A stretch of 64,000 bases of DNA from Oscillospiraceae bacterium (GCA_900176545.1 FWXP01000004.1:210783-274782); one strand, 5' to 3'; numbered from the stretch's first letter, positions 1-8,701 are shown. Numbers and translations: made by a program. The notes: a model not told the origin generated them from the sequence alone.

Positions 1-85
1 GTTAGCTTGGAGAGGCGATTTTGTATCCGGTTGATCTTGTTTGGATTTGAACGGGGTGGATGCATATCCAATATAAGTCACTGAA

Positions 86-188
86 AACTCACCTAACTAA
101 GTGCGATACCTTTCAATTGCTTGATTGACTTATACATATGCCTGAGGCATACTTATATTGAAATGTTACCTGATTAGTTAGGCAAGTT
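86..188. repeat. Large imperfect palindrome upstream of the AAA ATPase gene
   Basis: Nested inverted repeats: AACT (86-89) pairs with AGTT (185-188), CCTAACTAA (92-100) with TTAGTTAGG (174-182), TTTCAAT (111-117) with ATTGAAA (157-163), and TATGCC with GGCATA (137-151) around a TGA loop. The whole can fold into one long hairpin ending just before the ribosome-binding site of the next gene. It could be a MITE-like repeat, the terminator of a gene left of the window, or a structured leader. Bases 1-85 show no gene or signal that I recognise. Confidence 0.6.
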
Positions 189-204
189 CTCAATGGAGGG
201 ATTT

Positions 205-1506
205 ATGGATATAAAACGTGATCTGTATTTAAAGAGAGTTATCTCTTTTATGTGGGATGGTCAGGTTAAGGTTGTTACCGGTATCAGAAGATGTGGTAAA
301 TCTTATTTGCTCAACACTCTGTTCCGTGCTTATCTGATCAATCAAGGGGTCAAGGAAGATCATATTCTAAGTTTTGAACTTGATCTCGCCAAGGATATTG
401 AATTCAGGGATCCTCTTGCACTGGCGAAGAAAGTTCGGGATATCGTTGAAGGTCAGTCCGATCAGTACTACTTGTTTGTTGACGAGATACAGATGTCTGA
501 TGAAGTTACTAACCCGTATATTCCTAACGGGAAGAAGATCACTTTTTATGATGCGCTGAATGATCTTAAGTCTTTGAAGAATCTTGATATATATGTTACC
601 GGAAGTAATTCGAAGATGCTGTCGAGTGATATCCTTACAGAGTTCCGCGGAAGAAGTGATGAGATCCGCGTTCATCCCCTGAGCTTCTCTGAATACTATG
701 ATGCAGTCGGAGGTGATAAACAGGATGCCTTTGATAACTATGCTTTCTTCGGTGGTATGCCTCTGGTGCTTTCAAGACCGAATGATACTGAAAAGATGAA
801 CTATCTTAAGTCATTATTCTCAGAAGTGTATCTGAAGGATATCGTTGAAAGAAAGAAGATCCAACGCAAGGATATTCTTTCTGCATCCTTGGATCTGCTC
901 TGTTCATCGATCGGATCTTTGACAAATCCGACGAACGTAGCGAATTCTCTGAACTCAAAGCAGAAGCTTTCCGGCGAGAATACGGTATCGAACAACACGA
1001 TCAAATCATATATGGATCATCTGGAGGATGCTTATCTGTTTGAAGAATGCCGCCGATATGATGTAAAGGGTAAGAATTACTTTGATTACCCGAATAAATA
1101 TTATTGTGAAGATCTTGGTCTTCGTAATGCCAGGATTGGATTCAGACAGCAGGAAATGACGCATATAATGGAAAACATTATATATAATGAGCTTCGTATT
1201 CGCGGATGCGAAGTTGATATAGGAGTCGTTTATAGTACTGAGAAGAACAAATCGAACAATAATGTTCAGGTTGCAAGAGAAATCGATTTCATTGCAAACC
1301 GTGGAGGAAAGAAGACTTATATTCAGTCAGCTTTCGCACTTGAAACCGAAGAGAAGATAAAAATAGAGAACAGACCATTCTCCCTAACAGGTGATGCATT
1401 CCCAAAGATCATTGTCCGTCATGATATCCGCAAACGCTGGTATGATGATAACGGAATCTTGAATGTCGGCATCCTGGATTTTCTTCTTGACGATACATTG
1501 GTCTAA
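205..1506 (+). CDS. AAA_14/DUF4143-type ATP-binding protein
   Basis: P-loop ATPase of the AAA_14 plus DUF4143 architecture, a common stand-alone bacterial family whose role is mostly unknown. From the chosen start, Walker A is GIRRCGKS at residues 26-33, Walker B LFVDEIQ at about 90-96, and a sensor-like VTGSNS at about 131. The C-terminal part, from about residue 225, has the winged-helix and nuclease-like layout of DUF4143. An ATG at 193 is in frame, but GGAGGG at 195-200 lies inside that extension and is well placed for ATG 205, so 205 is preferred. The 433-residue length fits the family. Cellular role unknown. Confidence 0.85.
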   Translation: MDIKRDLYLKRVISFMWDGQVKVVTGIRRCGKSYLLNTLFRAYLINQGVKEDHILSFELDLAKDIEFRDPLALAKKVRDIVEGQSDQYYLFVDEIQMSDEVTNPYIPNGKKITFYDALNDLKSLKNLDIYVTGSNSKMLSSDILTEFRGRSDEIRVHPLSFSEYYDAVGGDKQDAFDNYAFFGGMPLVLSRPNDTEKMNYLKSLFSEVYLKDIVERKKIQRKDILSASLDLLCSSIGSLTNPTNVANSLNSKQKLSGENTVSNNTIKSYMDHLEDAYLFEECRRYDVKGKNYFDYPNKYYCEDLGLRNARIGFRQQEMTHIMENIIYNELRIRGCEVDIGVVYSTEKNKSNNNVQVAREIDFIANRGGKKTYIQSAFALETEEKIKIENRPFSLTGDAFPKIIVRHDIRKRWYDDNGILNVGILDFLLDDTLV

Positions 1507-1680
1507 AGAAAGAGTTTTCCATAAAGGTCCTGATGAGCATATGGATCCTGGTGAAGAGGATTGTGGTGGCACCGGAATGGATTTTCGCTTCGAAAAAGGT
1601 GGTAAGAAAACAACATTCTTGACATATGTCAAATAAGGGAATAACATAAAACTGACATATGTCAGAAAAGAGGTGTTGCT
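1507..1680 (+). promoter_or_regulatory. DUF134-NifX gene promoter with two palindromic operators
   Basis: Two near-identical perfect 14-bp palindromes, TTGACATATGTCAA (1619-1632) and CTGACATATGTCAG (1652-1665), lie 33 bp apart. The first overlaps a -35 candidate, TTGACA (1619-1624), followed after 17 bp by TAACAT (1642-1647). The second covers the expected start of transcription. This is a typical repressor arrangement. Autoregulation by the downstream DUF134 protein is an inference. AGAGGTG at 1669-1675 is the ribosome-binding site. Confidence 0.7.
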
Positions 1681-2409
1681 ATGACACGTAGACCAAGATG
1701 CCGTTGCATTAGTCAGTATCCGGATCACTGGTCGTTTTCTCCTGATGAAGTTTCTTCTGACGAGACTGTCGTGATGAGGCTTGATGAGTTCGAGACTATA
1801 AGGCTGATCGATAAAGAAGGCATGACACAGGAAGAATGCTCCAACCGAATGGGTGTAGCAAGGACGACCGTAACTTCTATTTACGATTCGGCAAGAAAGA
1901 AGATCGCTGATGCTTTGATAGATGGTAAAAGGCTTCAGATAAGTGGCGGAGCATACCAATTGAAAGAAATGTTCAATATCGGAGCTACTAAGAAAGGAAC
2001 GAATATTATGAGAATTGCAGTAACATATGAGAACGGAAATATTTTTCAACACTTTGGACACACAGAACAGTTTAAGCTCTATGATGTCGAGAATGGACAG
2101 ATCGTATGCAGCCAGATCGTTGATACGAACGGAAGCGGACACGGTGCTCTTGCCGGATTCCTTAAGGCAGCAGAAGTCGATGCGCTTATCTGTGGCGGAA
2201 TAGGAATGGGAGCACGGATGGCACTTGCCGAAGCCGGGATCAAACTTTACGGTGGAGTTCAGGGATCTGCGGATGAGGCTGCGAAAGCTCTTGCTGAAGA
2301 GAATCTCAACTATGATCCTGAGGCCAGATGTGATCACCATGATCATGAAGAAGGCCATGAATGCGGTCACGGAAATCACGGATGTGGTCACGGCGGCTGT
2401 CATAACTGA
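1681..2409 (+). CDS. DUF134 helix-turn-helix fused to a NifX/NifB-type domain with His/Cys-rich tail
   Basis: Residues 1-95 form a DUF134 domain: an N-terminal RRPRCRCI motif and a sigma-70-region-4-like helix-turn-helix at about 48-79. Residues 110-207 form a dinitrogenase iron-molybdenum cofactor (NifX/NafY-like) domain, seen in RIAVTYENGN, HFGHTEQF and CGGIGMGAR. Residues 217-242 are a tail of alternating His, Cys and Gly that probably binds metal. In this family the second domain binds Fe-S or other metal clusters; no nitrogenase genes are visible here. A metal- or cluster-responsive repressor is inferred. The paired palindromes immediately upstream are its likely binding sites. M110 could serve as an internal start. 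Confidence 0.85.
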   Translation: MTRRPRCRCISQYPDHWSFSPDEVSSDETVVMRLDEFETIRLIDKEGMTQEECSNRMGVARTTVTSIYDSARKKIADALIDGKRLQISGGAYQLKEMFNIGATKKGTNIMRIAVTYENGNIFQHFGHTEQFKLYDVENGQIVCSQIVDTNGSGHGALAGFLKAAEVDALICGGIGMGARMALAEAGIKLYGGVQGSADEAAKALAEENLNYDPEARCDHHDHEEGHECGHGNHGCGHGGCHN

Positions 2410-2447
2410 CAGTCGTGAATATCCCCAATATGTAAGGAGAGGTAAAT

Positions 2448-2969
2448 ATGAAAAAGATTATTGCCGCAATACTGATGATCATGCTTCTTGCTCTTAACGG
2501 ATGCAGTTTCCTGTATGGGGAGCAAGTATATCGTTGCAACCCTAAAAACAGGCTTGGATTTAGGAGCGCATATATCAGAGGAGAACACATAACACTAAAT
2601 TTTGATGAAGAATATGCATTAAGAGAATCAGACTTCCTTACGTTAAAAGAAGTCTTTGAAAGCGGGGAGTTCCCGAGCGAGTGGAACTTTTACCTCATTA
2701 TGGATGCAGGAGGGTATGAGGTCCCGGTTTCAGATACCATTACCGTTGACCCGGAGAACATGAGGATAAGTTTTGACAAGAGCGGAGCAACTGCTGACAA
2801 TGTCAGAGGTTTTAGTATTTCCTCCGAAGATGACACCTGGGCGTTTTATTTTGATCATGGAGTTATCAAGGAAACACATATGGTAGATGGAACAGAGTAC
2901 TTTGTCGAGCAAAGACACGATGCTAAAGACGATTTTTGGTACCAAGCTGAGACCTTCGAAAGAAGTTGA
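2448..2969 (+). CDS. Small lipoprotein of unknown function
   Basis: A 173-residue protein beginning with a lipoprotein signal peptide. The lipobox is LNGC, with the acylated Cys at 19, so the mature protein should be anchored outside the membrane. The remainder is acidic and soluble, with no domain that I recognise. The gene lies 38 bp after the DUF134-NifX gene on the same strand with ribosome-binding site AAGGAGAGG (2432-2440), so the two may be cotranscribed. No enzyme motif is seen. Confidence 0.7.
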   Translation: MKKIIAAILMIMLLALNGCSFLYGEQVYRCNPKNRLGFRSAYIRGEHITLNFDEEYALRESDFLTLKEVFESGEFPSEWNFYLIMDAGGYEVPVSDTITVDPENMRISFDKSGATADNVRGFSISSEDDTWAFYFDHGVIKETHMVDGTEYFVEQRHDAKDDFWYQAETFERS

Positions 2970-3025
2970 ACGATGCCTTTCGGGTATGATTAACAGATCG
3001 TATTGTTAGAACTATTTCGGTATCT

Positions 3026-3832
3026 ATGTTCAGGATAAACTATTTGCTCAAAAAGCCTTCAGAGATAACCCCGTGGGGAGAGGCTCATCCGACCCTTCAT
3101 TGGTTTGGCCTTACTGACGGTCTGCTATGGATCGAGATCGGCGATTCAGTGATATACGAATATGCGAAGGCGCATGCGGACGAGAAAGGCAATCTCATTA
3201 AGTATAACGATTACCAGCTTTCGCGTTTTCTGGAAGACTTTTCTGATATCCTCTCTCATGTTTCCGAGTCTATCCCGAGAACGTTATATGATGCAGTAGA
3301 GAGCTTTGAGAAAGATACTGAGGCTTGGAAGGACCTTTACTCCGATAAGGACGATGAAGCGTTCGATGAGTTTTACTTCGGAGAATACGAGACTTTGACA
3401 TCGTGGTTCTACGATCGCTGTCTTGATTCGGGACATCTTATCGAGGGACCTCATATCGGATGCTTCAGGTGCGGGGATAATATTAAGATCCTATGGGGTA
3501 GTGTAATTCCCAGAAGTGATAAGCTGAGCAGCATCTGGAAGTATCCGTCCGGTTGCGTCGAGATCTCGTATTCTGAATTTGTTGCTGAAGTTCAAAGATT
3601 CTTCTCATCCTTTCACAAGGATATGGACAAACAGGTTGAAGATGTTGTGAGTAACGGGATCTCCGGAGTTGAAGTTGATACCGACGGCCTTATTCGAGAA
3701 AACAGATTACGTAAAGATGTTTTTTCTCAAAAGGTAGATTCTCTTAGGAATGTTGATGGTTGCGTGACCGATTGGAAAGCGATCATGGCTCTTTTTGACA
3801 AGATGAGAGCGGAGATAAAACGGTCTATATAA
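3026..3832 (+). CDS. DUF5984-like protein
   Basis: A 268-residue soluble protein. The N-terminus contains ITPWGEAHPTLHWFGLTDG (residues 13-31), followed by LLWIEIG, which matches the hallmark start of the DUF5984 family as I remember it. That family has no known function. There is no signal peptide, membrane segment or catalytic signature. No convincing ribosome-binding site precedes ATG 3026, so the start is less certain than the frame. The gene converges on the SDR gene 45 bp downstream. Confidence 0.65.
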   Translation: MFRINYLLKKPSEITPWGEAHPTLHWFGLTDGLLWIEIGDSVIYEYAKAHADEKGNLIKYNDYQLSRFLEDFSDILSHVSESIPRTLYDAVESFEKDTEAWKDLYSDKDDEAFDEFYFGEYETLTSWFYDRCLDSGHLIEGPHIGCFRCGDNIKILWGSVIPRSDKLSSIWKYPSGCVEISYSEFVAEVQRFFSSFHKDMDKQVEDVVSNGISGVEVDTDGLIRENRLRKDVFSQKVDSLRNVDGCVTDWKAIMALFDKMRAEIKRSI

Positions 3833-3877
3833 GACTTACGACTGATGCTGATGGGTGGATCGTCGATAAAGGTGTGG

Positions 3878-4726
3878 TCAAGAGATCCCGACGAGCTCCT
3901 TGCTGAATTCGAAGAACCTTTCTGCAAGTTGGGGATCCTTAGACTGCTTCGAAGACTTAGCTATCTTACACTTATAGAAATACTCCCCGGTGATATCAGA
4001 TACAGAAGAGTCGGAAGCAAGGAATATCGCTGTCCTTGCGCCTTGCTCGGGGGTCTGGAAGAACGGCTTTAATAGTCCCGTTATTGTCTTACCGAATCCG
4101 GTCTCTCTGTCGATACCAATATTTGTCGCAACGGCTCCGGGATGGCAGCAGTTGACTGTTATCCCGCGGTCTTTGACGCGCCTTGCGAGCTCTCTTGTGA
4201 AGAGTACGTTAGCGAGCTTGCTTTGTGAATATGCAGTGATGACATTAAACCCCTTGTGAAGATTGATGTCATCGAAATGGATCTTACCCACTTTATGCGC
4301 GCCTGATGATACATTGACGATCCGTCCGCCTTCGCCCATAAGATCCAGTAGGCTCATGGTAAGAAGAAAATGACCGATGTGATTGATCCCGAACTGCCTC
4401 TCAAGACCTTCCTTGGTCTCCTGCCTGTCGAGGGATATGAAGCCTGCATTGTTGACTATGATGTCTATGTGATCGTAGTTGCTCCTGACAATGTTTGCGA
4501 AGTTTCTTATAGAATCGTAATCACCGAGATCACAGAGGATAAGTTCGAGAGTGCGGGACGTGTCTTCTGACAGGAGCCTTTCGAGCGCCTCTTTACCGCG
4601 CTTCTCGCTTCTGCAGAGCATGATGACACGAGCTCCCATGTCGCTTAATGCTCTCACGGTAGCCATTCCCATTCCGGAATTAGCTCCGGTAACTAAAGCT
4701 GTCTTGTTCTTCAAAGTATCGTTCAT
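3878..4726 (-). CDS. SDR-family NAD(P)-dependent oxidoreductase
   Basis: Classical short-chain dehydrogenase/reductase of 282 residues, resembling the retinol-dehydrogenase / WW-domain-oxidoreductase branch. The nucleotide-binding motif TGANSGMG is at 13-20, NNAG at 92-95, the catalytic Ser near 140 in NVSSGAH, and YSQSK (Y166, K170) completes the active site. The Arg at 40 after the second strand (LCRSEKR) suggests NADP(H) use. The substrate cannot be read from the sequence. It is monocistronic, between a convergent and a co-directional gene. Confidence 0.88.
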   Translation of the reverse strand: MNDTLKNKTALVTGANSGMGMATVRALSDMGARVIMLCRSEKRGKEALERLLSEDTSRTLELILCDLGDYDSIRNFANIVRSNYDHIDIIVNNAGFISLDRQETKEGLERQFGINHIGHFLLTMSLLDLMGEGGRIVNVSSGAHKVGKIHFDDINLHKGFNVITAYSQSKLANVLFTRELARRVKDRGITVNCCHPGAVATNIGIDRETGFGKTITGLLKPFFQTPEQGARTAIFLASDSSVSDITGEYFYKCKIAKSSKQSKDPQLAERFFEFSKELVGIS

Positions 4727-4804
4727 ATAGGAATATTATAGAGTACAGTGCGTATGATAAGTAGGGTTGATGGATATTCTTTTGAGGTTCCTGTAATTTA
4801 ATAA

Positions 4805-4847
4805 GCCGGAAGCACAAACTCCGCTGCGCTTGGTTCGTGCTCCCGGC
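4805..4847 (-). terminator. Hairpin terminator after the dockerin gene
   Basis: GCCGGAAGCAC (4805-4815) pairs with GTGCTCCCGGC (4837-4847) with one mismatch. Read on the minus strand, the stem is followed by a T/A-rich stretch and lies about 80 bp after the dockerin stop codon. Confidence 0.65.
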
Positions 4848-4927
4848 CTGATTTAATTGATAGTGTCTAAATGAATTCGCCTGTATCTATTCACTTAGAG
4901 TCTGTGAACTGAATCAGTTATATCTAA

Positions 4928-5251
4928 TCAACCTAATAAATAGTCAGTCATAAGCTGTACGTCAGTATCATCGACATAACCGTCCTGGTTACAATCGTAA
5001 ACAGCCCATGCATTACTCCACCAGTACCAGCCCTTATCTGAAACAGACTTAATCGCTATTAGATCTACAGAGTTTATAATGCCATCTTCATTGCAATCGC
5101 CAACATATACTTTCTTAAATCCCCACCAAAATGAAATCTGTGTGTTACCGATGTGGCCGTCTGATGCGGCAAGACTTGTAGTCGCCATAGTTGAAACCAT
5201 TGTCATTGCTGCCATTACTGCAGCGACAGTTTTTTTCATGTTTTTCTTCAT
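4928..5251 (-). CDS. Stand-alone type I dockerin protein
   Basis: A 107-residue secreted protein made of a signal peptide (residues 1-28, cleavage near LAA-SD) and little else but a dockerin. Two Ca-binding half-repeats are visible: GDCNEDGIINSVDLIAIKS (51-69) and YDCNQDGYVDDTDVQLMTDY (85-104). Dockerins bind cohesins and normally tether enzymes to scaffoldins; here no catalytic or carbohydrate-binding module is attached. The linker between the repeats contains a WYWW cluster. The ribosome-binding site AGAGGTG precedes the start, and a second in-frame Met at residue 5 is possible. No cohesin or scaffoldin is encoded in the window. Confidence 0.85.
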   Translation of the reverse strand: MKKNMKKTVAAVMAAMTMVSTMATTSLAASDGHIGNTQISFWWGFKKVYVGDCNEDGIINSVDLIAIKSVSDKGWYWWSNAWAVYDCNQDGYVDDTDVQLMTDYLLG

Positions 5252-5611
5252 GTTGTATCACCTCTTACTTATTTATTCAGAATTGAACCATTTTACTGCA
5301 GTTAAAGAGTTTTCCTCTGATGGTTTCTGATTATAGTTATTGAAACTGATGACAGTCAATCGGTTTCCTAGATATTCTAGAATGTCAACAAATATTCTTG
5401 TGTTATGTTAAATATTATTGTGCGTTTCGCTTAATGATCGTTAAGCGATTCGCTCGCACTGTTGGATATAACCGAATCAGTACCATTGTAAAGTTGCCAA
5501 ACAATCCGATTGTGTTATCTACTTAATTGGATTTTGTTCATTGCATATATCAAGCAGAAAGGTTAACTTACTTATGTAATTATCAGCATGTACAAGAAGA
5601 GGTTGCGAACC
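5252..5611. other. 360-bp AT-rich intergenic region with one hairpin
   Basis: Holds the leader of the dockerin gene (minus strand) and of the next plus-strand gene. At 5428-5447, CGCTTAA and TTAAGCG form a 7-bp stem with a 6-nt loop. The stem extends outward to GCG (5422-5424) and CGC (5451-5453). No ORF or clear promoter was found. Confidence 0.5.
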
Positions 5612-5959
5612 ATGGGTCTGTTTGATGTATTTAAGAAGAAGGACATTTCAAATTGGGATAACGCTTATAAGGCTAATCCGAGTTTTTATTCTAAGCCGGA
5701 CGGAAGTCCTTTCTGTGCTTTTGCTCTGACCGAGGGCACCGATACTATCCTTCCCAAAGTGCCTCACTATGCGGTAGAAGGACAGGAAGTTAATGAGTAC
5801 AAGCTCATGTTGGTCAGTACTACCAAGGAAGGCATCCTCGGCGACTGCGATTACTTTGAAGCTATTACGAGGCTTGATGATTATAAAGCTGCCGAAGATA
5901 ACGAAAGGCTTCTTGTAAGGGGCTTATCCCTCAATGAGTTAGAAGAAGTATTGAAGTGA
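5612..5959 (+). CDS. Hypothetical protein, 115 residues
   Basis: Soluble acidic protein starting MGLFDVFKKK, an N-terminus common in small cytoplasmic Firmicute proteins. An in-frame ATG at 5588 exists, but AGAAGAGG (5595-5602) lies inside that extension and is spaced 9 nt from ATG 5612, so 5612 is chosen. No domain is recognised. The next gene starts 6 bp downstream and is of similar character, so the pair is probably an operon. Confidence 0.65.
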   Translation: MGLFDVFKKKDISNWDNAYKANPSFYSKPDGSPFCAFALTEGTDTILPKVPHYAVEGQEVNEYKLMLVSTTKEGILGDCDYFEAITRLDDYKAAEDNERLLVRGLSLNELEEVLK

Positions 5960-5965
5960 TACGGT

Positions 5966-6274
5966 ATGTATAGTATCGAGGACAAAGGCGACTGCAGCAT
6001 CTATACCTTTAACGGTATCGACCTTAAGATCAAGAGCGTTGAGAAGAAGGATGAAGTCTTTGTATTCATAGAACATAAGGGAAAAGATCCTTTGCTCTCG
6101 ATGCTCTTTGGAGACTTTGGTGCGGAATGCGAGTTGGATAATATCGACTTTGAAGTGCGTACCGAGGGCGGCATAAGGTATGCAGTCGTCTCTAAGGATC
6201 ATCTGACGGGATTCATCAAGGAAGTATACTTCTTCGTTATGGAGAATAAGAACGTACTCGATAAGATAGTGTGA
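5966..6274 (+). CDS. Hypothetical protein, 102 residues
   Basis: Small acidic, beta-rich-looking protein with no signal peptide or membrane segment and no family that I recognise. It starts 6 bp after the preceding gene, with only a weak ribosome-binding site, which suggests translational coupling. Its central part has alternating hydrophobic residues (KDEVFVFIEH, GGIRYAVVS) typical of a beta sheet. Function unknown. Confidence 0.6.
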   Translation: MYSIEDKGDCSIYTFNGIDLKIKSVEKKDEVFVFIEHKGKDPLLSMLFGDFGAECELDNIDFEVRTEGGIRYAVVSKDHLTGFIKEVYFFVMENKNVLDKIV

Positions 6275-6367
6275 TCTTATATGTATCTCAAGCAGGAAGT
6301 ACGCGTGTTGACAACATCTGCGCCGTTGGTGTAAATTTACACTGACAAGTAGATAGGGGATAAGACT

Positions 6368-6811
6368 ATGCGCAAGATACTTAACATCATTACCATTGTC
6401 ATGGATGTCATCTTGATCCTGATACTGGGAGCCGTAAAGATAAACCACTATATCGAAGCCGATTATGTTGACTTTAGTGACTTCGATATCTATAGGCTCC
6501 TGTTCCTTGTATGGATCCCAATAAGCTTGCTCATAACTATAAGTCCTATGCTCACACAGATAGCTATGCTCCTCTTCGTTAAGAAGGGGAAACAGGCACT
6601 GGCATGTCTTCTGCCCATATTGAGCCTTATAGGAGACGGTGTATTTGAGGTGATCTCACTGATCGGAGGCACCATGACACTGTCTGAAGAGTGGATAGAT
6701 ACATCGCTTACGATAATAACGATCCTCGCATTCTTCATCATCCCTCTGATCCTCTCGGCTATAACACTTATCTTGGAGAAGAGTGCAGCAAAGAAAACTA
6801 AGGCTTCGTGA
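6368..6811 (+). CDS. Four-TM membrane protein of unknown function
   Basis: A 147-residue integral membrane protein with four hydrophobic segments (about 4-22, 40-65, 72-100 and 112-135) and a Lys-rich C-terminus. The ribosome-binding site AGGGGAT precedes ATG 6368. No family motif is seen. It lies between small hypothetical genes and an acyltransferase on the same strand. Confidence 0.65.
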   Translation: MRKILNIITIVMDVILILILGAVKINHYIEADYVDFSDFDIYRLLFLVWIPISLLITISPMLTQIAMLLFVKKGKQALACLLPILSLIGDGVFEVISLIGGTMTLSEEWIDTSLTIITILAFFIIPLILSAITLILEKSAAKKTKAS

Positions 6812-6856
6812 CTAAGTCTTACGGGTATGAGCATCGGTCTTTTGCCTTTGGATATG

Positions 6857-6865
6857 TGGTATAAT
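6857..6865 (+). promoter_or_regulatory. Extended -10 promoter element
   Basis: TGGTATAAT lies 96 bp upstream of the acyltransferase start. No good -35 hexamer is present. The same nonamer recurs upstream of other genes in the window. Confidence 0.5.
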
Positions 6866-6960
6866 CTTGACGATTGAGTTTGTTAAAGATGCTTGTATAA
6901 ATACTACATACCGAAGATCCCGGAAGCTTCGGATCGATTTGCAATCAAAGGATCTCAACT

Positions 6961-8055
6961 ATGAACGAAGAGGAAAAGGGAAAATCAACGCAGGTTTTAG
7001 CCGATCCGCCCGGGAACGGCGGTCGTTTTACTCAATTTGACGGTCTACGCGGAGTTGCGATAATTATCGTCGTTCTCTCACATTGCAGTATCTTGAATCA
7101 GGGAGGCGTTGCAAACGCGATCTTTTTTGCGCTTACGGGATTCCTTCTGCTTAATCCGTTCAAGGATTCTTATGAACAGCGATTCTTATCTATCAGATCG
7201 ATCCTTAAGTTCTATGGATCGAAGGCGCTTCGCATTCTTCCGGCTTATTATCTTGTACTGCTCTTTACTCGGCTTCAGACGGGATACGATGTGATTCCTA
7301 GAGATACATTTATAAGTCTTCTTTACTTTGGAAATATATACGGGCATTTATGGTATGTATATGCTTTCTTTTGGGTTATGTATATTATTCCGTTTGTCTT
7401 TGTAGCCATCTTATTGTTAGCGAAGAATATAAAAGCACTGAGAAATGATCTTGTTGTTGCAGTAGTATTTATCTTGCTTGCTGCGGCAGCGAGACTCTTT
7501 TTCCTGTATACGGGAATGTTCGATCTCAGATTTGATCAGCTGATGCTCGGTATAGCAGCAGGATACATATTCAGATATATACGTAAAAGATCCAACGTCC
7601 TTTCGAATATCCGACGCCATTCCGGGATAGTCCGGGCTATGGTGATAACTATAGTGTTGTTGATAGTAATTACTTCAAGTGATGTATTGGGAATATTCGA
7701 TCCGTCATTGTCTGAATACTATATCGGCTGGAATCTGATCTATACCGTAGGATCCTTTATGAGCCTGCTTGTGCTTCTCATCGCATTGTGTCCTGATGGC
7801 TTGATCGGAAGGGTATTACAGGCTAAGCCTTTGTTATTCGTTGGGAAGTATACCTATACGATATATCTTCTTAACAGCTTTATCATTCCTCAGCTGAATA
7901 TCAGATCAAAGCTATTCCTCTTTGTTTGTGTATTTTCGGCAAGTCTGTTCTTGGCCTGTCTGATAGATTCATTATTAGATAGAGTGATCGGTATGCTCAA
8001 GCGTCTGGTTCGCAGTATGCTGAATAAGTCTGCTAAGGCAAGCGGTCAAAACTGA
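6961..8055 (+). CDS. Membrane acyltransferase, acyltransferase-3 family
   Basis: A 364-residue integral membrane protein with about ten predicted helices. The first helix carries the family signature FDGLRGVAIIIVVLSHCS (residues 26-43); H41 is the conserved catalytic-type histidine. Members O-acetylate sugars of cell-surface polysaccharides, lipids or peptidoglycan, using a cytoplasmic acyl donor. The acceptor cannot be deduced and no polysaccharide cluster surrounds the gene. The stretch before the start contains a hairpin, CCGAAG (6911-6916) with CTTCGG (6927-6932). Confidence 0.88.
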   Translation: MNEEEKGKSTQVLADPPGNGGRFTQFDGLRGVAIIIVVLSHCSILNQGGVANAIFFALTGFLLLNPFKDSYEQRFLSIRSILKFYGSKALRILPAYYLVLLFTRLQTGYDVIPRDTFISLLYFGNIYGHLWYVYAFFWVMYIIPFVFVAILLLAKNIKALRNDLVVAVVFILLAAAARLFFLYTGMFDLRFDQLMLGIAAGYIFRYIRKRSNVLSNIRRHSGIVRAMVITIVLLIVITSSDVLGIFDPSLSEYYIGWNLIYTVGSFMSLLVLLIALCPDGLIGRVLQAKPLLFVGKYTYTIYLLNSFIIPQLNIRSKLFLFVCVFSASLFLACLIDSLLDRVIGMLKRLVRSMLNKSAKASGQN

Positions 8056-8135
8056 TAACAGATACAACTCATACTGCCGGTATCTTAAAAACATCTCCTC
8101 CGGGTGATAGGCTTATCTTGAACGAGGGTTACGAC

Positions 8136-8663
8136 ATGAGACGTATTATTCCATCTGCAAAGAAGATCATTATTATAATATGCGTGTCGCTTATAGCATT
8201 GATGAATATCATTGCCGTCGCAGCAGGCGTTAGATCTGAGATCGCACGTAGGCGCGTCAGCTACTACGGTTCTGATTGTTCCATCTTCCATGATTTCCCC
8301 GCTTATAGCGGGACGATAACGGAGGTTCAGACTTGGTCTCCTGATGGACCTATCCATTTCAAGGTTATTCGTATCAAGGTGAAGAATGAAGAAGGCGAGC
8401 GCCGGTTCACTATAGATGGCAGATCGACCGAAGATGCAGATTTAGAGTATCGGGTGGGCGATGAAATTACTTTCACGTACTACGATGAAGATCATATAGT
8501 ACACGTATTTAAGATCGAAGTGCCTCCTCTCCGGGTAAGAGTTTTCAATATAACATTACAAACTTTATTAGTGCTTCTGATCCCTGACATCCTGCTGGCA
8601 GTTCTATTCGCGTTGATCTATAGGCATGATCATGGGGGGCAAAAGGAGAGTAACAACGTATGA
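8136..8663 (+). CDS. Two-TM protein resembling DUF3592-type proteins
   Basis: A 175-residue protein with a membrane helix at each end (about 9-30 and 137-163) and a beta-rich extracytoplasmic middle. GAGGG (8124-8128) supports ATG 8136 over the upstream in-frame TTG at 8118. The layout of two helices flanking a small beta domain resembles DUF3592 proteins, but the assignment is weak. The stop codon TGA overlaps the ATG of a 13-codon ORF (8660-8701). Confidence 0.6.
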   Translation: MRRIIPSAKKIIIIICVSLIALMNIIAVAAGVRSEIARRRVSYYGSDCSIFHDFPAYSGTITEVQTWSPDGPIHFKVIRIKVKNEEGERRFTIDGRSTEDADLEYRVGDEITFTYYDEDHIVHVFKIEVPPLRVRVFNITLQTLLVLLIPDILLAVLFALIYRHDHGGQKESNNV

Positions 8664-8701
8664 GAAAAACAGTAAAGTACATAATCAGGATAGTATGTTA
8701 A
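8660..8701 (+). CDS. 13-residue ORF overlapping the preceding stop
   Basis: The ORF encodes MRKTVKYIIRIVC. Its ATG overlaps the upstream TGA as ATGA, and AAGGAGAG (8643-8650) is well placed. It may be a decayed gene start or a micropeptide. There is no evidence of function beyond the ribosome-binding site. Confidence 0.25.
   Translation: MRKTVKYIIRIVC

Noticed and set aside
1384..2403. A 339-residue open frame on the minus strand.
   Set aside because: It lies antisense to the DUF134-NifX gene and the end of the ATPase gene, with no ribosome-binding site and no protein-like pattern. The plus-strand proteins carry clear domains.
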